From CAXBES01 sp965367015 (GTDB lineage: Bacteria; Bacteroidota; Bacteroidia; Flavobacteriales; Flavobacteriaceae), in the NCBI GenBank assembly GCA_965367015.1, contig CBDUGY010000094.1, positions 1 through 11,452 of the forward strand: DNA of 11,452 nt, given 5' to 3'. Shown piece after piece: positions 7,147 to 11,452 of this stretch. Below the pieces are notes generated by a model. It was not told where the DNA came from and ran no database searches. It was given only the letters and a program-made list of their open reading frames with translations. A program made the translations under genes and the position numbers. How positions within the stretch are numbered: position 1 is the first letter of the stretch; every line of letters starts with the position of its first letter.

Positions 7147-7172
7147 CAAACACGCTTTTAATTGTATCTTTG
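7140..7172 (+). promoter_or_regulatory. Promoter of miaB
   Basis: TTTG (7140-7143), a 21-nt spacer and TATCTTTG (7165-7172) form a full match to the Bacteroidota housekeeping promoter (TTTG, about 17-23 nt, TAnnTTTG). The start of transcription is expected near 7179-7180, giving a leader of about 65 nt before the miaB ATG. No other equally good promoter is seen before the downstream sigma-54 activator, lptE or TPR genes, so this one may drive all four. Confidence 0.72.
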
Positions 7173-7179
7173 CAACCGC

Positions 7180-7230
7180 CTATCTATAGCAGGGTATTAT
7201 AATTAACCGGAAGATAGTGTCCGGTTAATT
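7180..7230 (+). promoter_or_regulatory. Structured 5' leader of miaB: perfect hairpin with possible pseudoknot
   Basis: AATTAACCGG (7201-7210) and CCGGTTAATT (7221-7230) are a perfect 10-bp inverted repeat around the loop AAGATAGTGT. The loop hexamer AGATAG (7212-7217) is complementary to CTATCT (7180-7185) near the predicted transcript start, so the leader could form a pseudoknot. The stem ends 15 nt before the miaB ATG and has no T run, so it is not an intrinsic terminator. It might control translation, stabilise the mRNA or be a DNA operator. It matches no riboswitch class that I recognise. Confidence 0.45.
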
Positions 7231-7245
7231 CTATGAGATTAAATT

Positions 7246-8700
7246 ATGGAACAAAAGTTATTAGACGAAACTAAACAAGGAACCTCCTTAACTCTTGAAA
7301 CTAAGGTTGGTAATTCTCGAAAATTATATATTGAGAGTTACGGCTGCCAGATGAATTTTAGCGATAGTGAAATAGTAGCTTCTATTCTTTCAGATCAGGG
7401 TTATAATACTACCGATAATCTTGAAGATGCTGATCTCGTACTTGTAAATACTTGCTCCATACGAGATAAAGCCGAGCAAACGGTTCGTAAGCGTCTGGAA
7501 AAATACAATGCTGTTAAACGTATTAATCCGAAAATGAAAGTGGGTGTACTAGGTTGTATGGCCGAGCGTCTCAAAGAGAAGTTCCTGGAAGAGGAAAAAA
7601 TTGTAGATATGGTCGTGGGACCAGATGCTTATAAAGATCTTCCCAATCTTTTAAGAGAAGTTGAAGACGGAAATGATGCAGTGAATGTTGTCCTTTCTAA
7701 AGATGAAACTTACGGTGATATTTCCCCTGTTCGTTTGGCGACAAACGGTATTAATGCACTGGTAAGTATTACCAGAGGTTGTGATAATATGTGTACTTTC
7801 TGTGTTGTACCTTTTACTCGGGGGCGTGAACGGAGTCGAGATCCTCAAAGTATTTTAAAAGAAGTAAATGACTTAGTAGCAAAAGGATACAAAGAGATCA
7901 CACTTTTAGGACAAAATGTTGATAGTTATTTGTGGTATGGTGGCGGACTGAAAAAAGATTTTAAAAATTCTTCTGAAATACAAAAAGCAACAGCTACCTC
8001 TTTCTCAAACTTATTGGCAATGGTTGCAGAAGCACAACCAAAACTCCGTATAAGATTTTCAACATCGAACCCACAGGACATGACTGAAGAGGTGTTTCAC
8101 GTAATGGCAAAATACAGAAATATCTGTAATCATGTGCACTTGCCTTTTCAAAGTGGAAGCGATCGTATATTAAAAGAAATGAATAGGCAACACACCGCCT
8201 CAGAGTATATTCAATTGGTACATCGTATGTGGGAAATTCTACCGAATTGTTCGATCTCTCAAGATATAATTGTAGGCTTTCCGGGTGAAACAGAAGAAGA
8301 TCATAAAGACACCTTGAAGTTGATGGAAGAAGTGAGGTTTGTCTTTGGTTACATGTACAAGTACTCGGAACGTCCAGGAACCATGGCGGCCAGAAAATTT
8401 GAAGATAATGTTCCTGAGGCAACAAAAAAAAGACGCCTCACAGAAATAGTTGATGCACAAAGACGTCACAGTGCCTTTAGGACAAATCAATTTATTGGAA
8501 AAATCACAGAGGTATTGATTGAAAAAGAATCAAAGAAAAATCCCGACCAATGGAGCGGTCGAAATGAGCAAAGTATAGTTGCAGTATTTCCGAAAGAAAA
8601 TTACAAACCGGGGGATTTTGTAATGGTAAAAGTAACCGACTGTACGAGCGCTACCCTTATCGGTGAACCCGTTGGATATAGCATGGAGCAGGGGTTTTAA
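7246..8700 (+). CDS. miaB: MiaB, tRNA-2-methylthio-N6-dimethylallyladenosine synthase
   Basis: This 484-residue radical-SAM enzyme adds a methylthio group to i6A37 of tRNAs that read UNN codons, forming ms2i6A, which supports codon-anticodon pairing. The N-terminal UPF0004 domain gives the three ligands of the auxiliary [4Fe-4S] cluster: Cys34 (ESYGCQMN), Cys70 (NTCS) and Cys104 (GCMAER). The radical-SAM motif CxxxCxxC is Cys179, Cys183 and Cys186 in GCDNMCTFC. QDIIVGFPGETEEDH marks the later part of the barrel, and a TRAM domain occupies about residues 415-480. The ESYGCQMNFSDSE block near the N-terminus separates it from the ribosomal methylthiotransferase RimO. It has its own promoter and structured leader, and is the first gene of a probable operon with the next three genes. 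An out-of-frame ATG at 7233 precedes the chosen start. Confidence 0.98.
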   Translation: MEQKLLDETKQGTSLTLETKVGNSRKLYIESYGCQMNFSDSEIVASILSDQGYNTTDNLEDADLVLVNTCSIRDKAEQTVRKRLEKYNAVKRINPKMKVGVLGCMAERLKEKFLEEEKIVDMVVGPDAYKDLPNLLREVEDGNDAVNVVLSKDETYGDISPVRLATNGINALVSITRGCDNMCTFCVVPFTRGRERSRDPQSILKEVNDLVAKGYKEITLLGQNVDSYLWYGGGLKKDFKNSSEIQKATATSFSNLLAMVAEAQPKLRIRFSTSNPQDMTEEVFHVMAKYRNICNHVHLPFQSGSDRILKEMNRQHTASEYIQLVHRMWEILPNCSISQDIIVGFPGETEEDHKDTLKLMEEVRFVFGYMYKYSERPGTMAARKFEDNVPEATKKRRLTEIVDAQRRHSAFRTNQFIGKITEVLIEKESKKNPDQWSGRNEQSIVAVFPKENYKPGDFVMVKVTDCTSATLIGEPVGYSMEQGF

Positions 8701-8724
8701 TAATAAATATTTGTAAATAAGATC

Positions 8725-8738
8725 TCCGCTTTCGCGGA
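8725..8738 (+). repeat. Small GC hairpin just before the sigma-54 activator start; 11-mer also inside topA
   Basis: TCCGC-TTTC-GCGGA is a 5-bp stem with a tetraloop in an otherwise A/T-rich 46-nt spacer. It ends 8 nt before the ATG of the activator gene, so it could influence translation. The 11-mer CCGCTTTCGCG (8726-8736) recurs at 4236-4246 inside topA, a notable coincidence in AT-rich DNA. No T run follows, so it is not a terminator. Confidence 0.4.
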
Positions 8739-8746
8739 ATATTAAT

Positions 8747-10027
8747 ATGGAAAGTGTACAAGCGACAAAACAACGATTTGGAATTATAGGAAACGATCCT
8801 AAACTTAACCGTGCGGTAGAAAAAGCAATCCAGGTGTCGCCCACAGATATATCTGTTTTGGTGACCGGAGAAAGCGGAGTTGGAAAAGAGAGCATCCCAA
8901 AAATAATTCATTCGCTTTCACATAGAAAACACGGAAAATATATTGCTGTTAACTGTGGTGCAATTCCGGAAGGTACTATAGACAGTGAACTCTTTGGGCA
9001 TGAAAAAGGTGCCTTTACAGGAGCCACCGCTACCCGTCAGGGATATTTTGAAGTAGCCGATGGAGGTACCATTTTCCTCGATGAGGTTGGAGAACTTCCT
9101 TTACCTACACAGGTGCGTTTATTACGTGTTCTGGAAAATGGTGAGTTTTTAAAAGTAGGATCTTCAAAAATTCAAAAGACCGATGTTCGAATTGTAGCTG
9201 CAACTAATGTAAAAATGGTAGACGCAATAAATAAAGGCGAATTTCGGGAGGATCTTTACTACCGCTTGAGTACTGTAGAGATCAACTTACCTCCATTAAG
9301 AGAGCGGAGCGAAGATATTCACCTCCTCTTCCGAAAATTTGCATCCGACTTTGCACAGAAGTATAAAATGCCGACCATTCGATTAGAAGATAAGGCCACC
9401 GAACTACTTCTAAAATATCGCTGGAGCGGAAATATTCGTCAGTTGCGAAATGTCGCAGAGCAGATTTCAGTGTTAGAACAAAACCGTGAAATAACTTACG
9501 ACACGCTGAAACATTACCTTCCCGATATGGGTAGCAATCTTCCTGCAGTAATAGGTAATAAAAAGGCGGAGAGTGATTTCAGTAATGAACGTGAAATACT
9601 CTACAAAGTTCTTTTCGACATGAAACGAGATGTCAACGACTTGAAGAAATTGACTCTAGAACTAATGAAGAGTGGTAATGCAGCTAAAGTAAAAGAGGAA
9701 AATTCATCTTTGATAAACAAGATTTACGCAGAGGAAGATGATGTCGAAAACGAACTGGCCAGTATTATTGATGCCGAAAGTTCTTCGGAAGAAGAATCAG
9801 ATGTGGAAGTATTGAATATTCCTGAAATAGCTTCGGAAGAAAGAAGAGATAAATACGATTTCGCTGAAGAAATTGAAGAAGAAGAAAATCTTTCTCTTCA
9901 GGAAAAAGAATTAGAACTTATCAAAAAATCGCTGGAAAAATACGGAGGAAAACGAAAAGATGCCGCCGATGAACTGGGAATTTCTGAAAGAACACTTTAC
10001 CGAAAAATAAAGCAATATAATTTGTAA
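8747..10027 (+). CDS. Sigma-54-dependent transcriptional activator (AAA+ enhancer-binding protein) without receiver domain
   Basis: The 426-residue protein begins almost directly with the AAA+ domain: Walker A GESGVGKE (41-48), the sigma-54-contacting loop GAFTGA (88-93), Walker B GGTIFLDEVGEL (106-117), putative arginine fingers in FREDLYYRL (Arg167, Arg173) and WSGNIRQLRN (226-235). An intact GAFTGA loop argues for real remodelling of RNA polymerase-sigma-54. A linker of about 130 residues follows; its later part (about 326-390) is strongly acidic. The protein ends in a Fis-type helix-turn-helix (about 402-421, RKDAADELGISERTLYRKI). No response-regulator, GAF or PAS domain precedes the ATPase, so control must come from level, partner or linker. 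It lies 46 nt after miaB and 28 nt before lptE, probably in one operon. I see no clear GG-N10-GC sigma-54 promoter upstream of it or of lptE; its targets are unknown. Confidence 0.93.
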   Translation: MESVQATKQRFGIIGNDPKLNRAVEKAIQVSPTDISVLVTGESGVGKESIPKIIHSLSHRKHGKYIAVNCGAIPEGTIDSELFGHEKGAFTGATATRQGYFEVADGGTIFLDEVGELPLPTQVRLLRVLENGEFLKVGSSKIQKTDVRIVAATNVKMVDAINKGEFREDLYYRLSTVEINLPPLRERSEDIHLLFRKFASDFAQKYKMPTIRLEDKATELLLKYRWSGNIRQLRNVAEQISVLEQNREITYDTLKHYLPDMGSNLPAVIGNKKAESDFSNEREILYKVLFDMKRDVNDLKKLTLELMKSGNAAKVKEENSSLINKIYAEEDDVENELASIIDAESSSEEESDVEVLNIPEIASEERRDKYDFAEEIEEEENLSLQEKELELIKKSLEKYGGKRKDAADELGISERTLYRKIKQYNL

Positions 10028-10055
10028 TTTGAACCCATAACTTTCAGAATATACA

Positions 10056-10568
10056 ATGAAAAAAGTCCTGTATCTATTTCTATCAATGCTTGTATTTACG
10101 ACGCTGCAGGGGTGCGGTGCCTATTCGTTTACGGGAGCCGATATAGATTATTCGACCACGAAAACATTTCAGGTAAATTATTTTCGAAATACTGCATCTC
10201 AGGTAATTCCCGGAATCGACAGACAATTCACTCAAGACCTGCAAGACCTTTTGTTAAATCAAACCAGTTTGGATCTTGTGAACAGTAATGGAGATTTGAT
10301 CTATGAAGGGGAAATTACCGACTATTATACCGCGCCCATAACGGCAACTTCTCAAAGTACGGCGGCACAAAACAGACTCACGATTTCGGTAAATGTTCGG
10401 TTTTTTAATACCAAAGACGATACGAAAGACTTTGAACAACGATTTTCTTTCTATTTCGATTATACAGGTAACCGACTTTTAACCGGTTCGGAACTGGATG
10501 CAGCAGTAGAGGTGATCTTTGAGCGAATTACACAAGATATTTTTAATAAATCCCTGGCAAACTGGTAA
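10056..10568 (+). CDS. lptE: LptE-like lipoprotein, LPS transport to the outer membrane
   Basis: The 170-residue product has a lipoprotein signal (basic MKK, hydrophobic stretch, lipobox LQGC, lipidated Cys20) followed by GAYSFTGADI. The pattern of short beta strands, a helix with QFTQDLQDLLLNQTSL (58-73) and a C-terminal helix near 145-165 fits the compact LptE fold. In the cell LptE plugs the LptD beta-barrel in the outer membrane and helps insert lipopolysaccharide. Sequence similarity between Bacteroidota and proteobacterial LptE is low, so the name rests on length, lipobox, fold pattern and the usual flavobacterial neighbourhood. The gene sits 28 nt after the sigma-54 activator and 4 nt before the TPR gene, so it is probably co-transcribed with both. 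Confidence 0.82.
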   Translation: MKKVLYLFLSMLVFTTLQGCGAYSFTGADIDYSTTKTFQVNYFRNTASQVIPGIDRQFTQDLQDLLLNQTSLDLVNSNGDLIYEGEITDYYTAPITATSQSTAAQNRLTISVNVRFFNTKDDTKDFEQRFSFYFDYTGNRLLTGSELDAAVEVIFERITQDIFNKSLANW

Positions 10569-10572
10569 TAAC

Positions 10573-11452
10573 TTGAATACTGAAAACTATACATATCTGC
10601 TTGCACATCCGCAAAAAATTAGTGATCAGGATCTGGCTAATTTAGAATCTGTAATTGATAAATATCCTTATTTTCAAAGTGCGCGAGCGTTGCAATTAAA
10701 AGGCTTAAAAAATCAGAAGAGTTATCTCTACAACGATGCTTTAAAAGTAACGGCGGCGTATACAACTGATCGAGATATTTTATTCGAGTATATTACTTCC
10801 GAAAACTTTGTGCAGAATAAAATATCGGAAGCAATTTTGCAACATGATGCCTCAGTAGATGAGATGGAAGTCATCTCTGAAAATGTTTCAGAACAGATAA
10901 GTTTAGAGATCGATACAAGAATTAAGGAAGAGCTTAGAAAAGCGGAAGCTATATTAAATCCGGAATTGTTTCAAAGAAAATTGAGTTCAATAAAAGAACT
11001 AGTTGAAATTCCTTCCGAAGAAAAATCTGATATTGATAAAACTTCTGAAGATGACGTGCCCCCTCAAGAGAAATTAGGAATCGACCAGCCTTTGGAGTTC
11101 ACAAAGAAGGATACGCATTCATTTAGTGAATGGCTTAAATTAACATCGGCAAAACCAATAGAAAGGAGCGAAGGGGATGCTGCTGGTATTTCAAAAGAAG
11201 AAATAAAAGATATAAAAGTTAAGAAATTTGAGCTAATCGATAAATTCATTGAAGAAAACCCTAAATTAAAACCAACCGATGTGCCCGATAGAAATAGTGA
11301 GATAAAATCACTTCAAAAAGATCTATCGGAGCCATTCACAGTGGCTTCAGACTCATTAATGACTGAAACTTTAGCCAAGGTTTATTTGCAACAAAAAAAC
11401 TATAAAAAAGCAATTCAAGCATATAAAATTTTAATTTTGAAAAATCCCGAAA
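10573..11452 (+). CDS. TPR-containing protein with TTG start (3' end cut by window edge)
   Basis: An open frame runs without a stop from TTG at 10573 to the edge (293 codons visible). I chose TTG because the conserved-looking start (NTENYTYLLAHPQKISDQDL) follows at once, no in-frame ATG lies close upstream, and lptE ends only 4 nt before; the first in-frame internal ATG comes about 290 nt in and would drop this part. The N-terminal domain (about 1-85) contains YPYFQSARALQLKGLK and AAYTTDRDILFEYI, giving a helical, TPR-like start. A long charged, probably disordered middle follows (about 95-230). A TPR motif begins near the edge (ETLAKVYLQQKNYKKAIQAY, then KILILKNPE). No signal peptide, so cytoplasmic. 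Related flavobacterial genes sit between lptE and secG. Function unknown; TPRs suggest protein-protein contact. Confidence 0.85.
   Translation, partial: MNTENYTYLLAHPQKISDQDLANLESVIDKYPYFQSARALQLKGLKNQKSYLYNDALKVTAAYTTDRDILFEYITSENFVQNKISEAILQHDASVDEMEVISENVSEQISLEIDTRIKEELRKAEAILNPELFQRKLSSIKELVEIPSEEKSDIDKTSEDDVPPQEKLGIDQPLEFTKKDTHSFSEWLKLTSAKPIERSEGDAAGISKEEIKDIKVKKFELIDKFIEENPKLKPTDVPDRNSEIKSLQKDLSEPFTVASDSLMTETLAKVYLQQKNYKKAIQAYKILILKNPE

Larger units (their letters stand above)
7087..7245. other. Divergent intergenic region between the membrane-protein gene and miaB
   Basis: This 159-nt region holds the control signals for two genes facing away from each other. For miaB there is a clear promoter (7140-7172) and a structured leader (7180-7230). 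A 13-bp palindrome TGACAATTTGTCA (7134-7146) covers the miaB -33 element. For the minus-strand membrane gene the best -7 candidate is the palindromic TAAATTTA (7120-7113, 7 of 8 positions), but I find no well-spaced -33 TTTG, so that promoter stays uncertain. Confidence 0.6.

Noticed and set aside
7233..7274. Short upstream ORF (ATG at 7233, 13 codons) overlapping the miaB start out of frame
   Set aside because: Its length and position are easily explained by chance in A/T-rich DNA, and the miaB ATG at 7246 leads into a normal MiaB N-terminus. It could lower initiation but nothing in the sequence shows that it is translated.
7994..8425. 143-codon minus-strand frame inside miaB
   Set aside because: It lies entirely antisense to a highly conserved enzyme and reads as random composition rich in Leu, Ser and Cys, so it is a shadow of miaB codons.
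8701..8720. Possible second promoter (AATATTTG) before the sigma-54 activator
   Set aside because: It misses the first base of TAnnTTTG and has no properly spaced TTTG upstream; the miaB promoter is the simpler source of the transcript.
1..11452. Mobile elements, CRISPR arrays, defence systems or horizontally acquired islands
   Set aside because: No transposase, integrase, direct-repeat array, tRNA or abrupt change of composition was seen; all genes are of core or lineage type in a typical flavobacterial layout.

Overview
The window looks like chromosomal DNA of a member of the Flavobacteriia (phylum Bacteroidota). The evidence is a gliding/type IX secretion (T9SS) gldK-gldL-gldM cluster, AT-rich sequence, Bacteroidota-type promoters (TTTG about 17-23 nt upstream of TAnnTTTG) and no Shine-Dalgarno sequences. 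All gene families seen are vertically inherited core or lineage genes. I see no IS element, phage gene, CRISPR array, tRNA or rRNA.

Left half, all on the minus strand (transcription right to left). A gene for a six-helix-type membrane protein of unknown function (6274-7086) is followed by a terminator hairpin. Next come topA (3491-5995) with its own promoter and, only 2 nt after topA, an arginase-fold protein that has lost several metal ligands (2325-3488). A terminator hairpin closes this unit. A new promoter then starts the T9SS operon: gldK (outer-membrane-associated lipoprotein), gldL and the first 28 codons of gldM, cut by the left edge. GldL and GldM form the proton-driven inner-membrane motor. 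GldK forms the periplasmic ring with GldN, which probably lies beyond the edge.

Right half, all on the plus strand. From a divergent intergenic region (7087-7245) a strong promoter drives miaB (tRNA 2-methylthio-N6-isopentenyladenosine synthesis), through a leader with a perfect 10-bp hairpin and possible pseudoknot. Three more genes follow closely: a sigma-54-type AAA+ activator without a receiver domain, an LptE-like lipoprotein of LPS transport, and a TPR protein that starts with TTG and runs off the right edge. The spacings (46, 28 and 4 nt) suggest one operon linking translation quality, envelope-related regulation and outer-membrane assembly.

Most of the window is ordinary core genome. 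The points most worth a second look are the degenerate arginase between topA and the T9SS motor genes, the structured miaB leader, and the receiver-less sigma-54 activator placed beside lptE.
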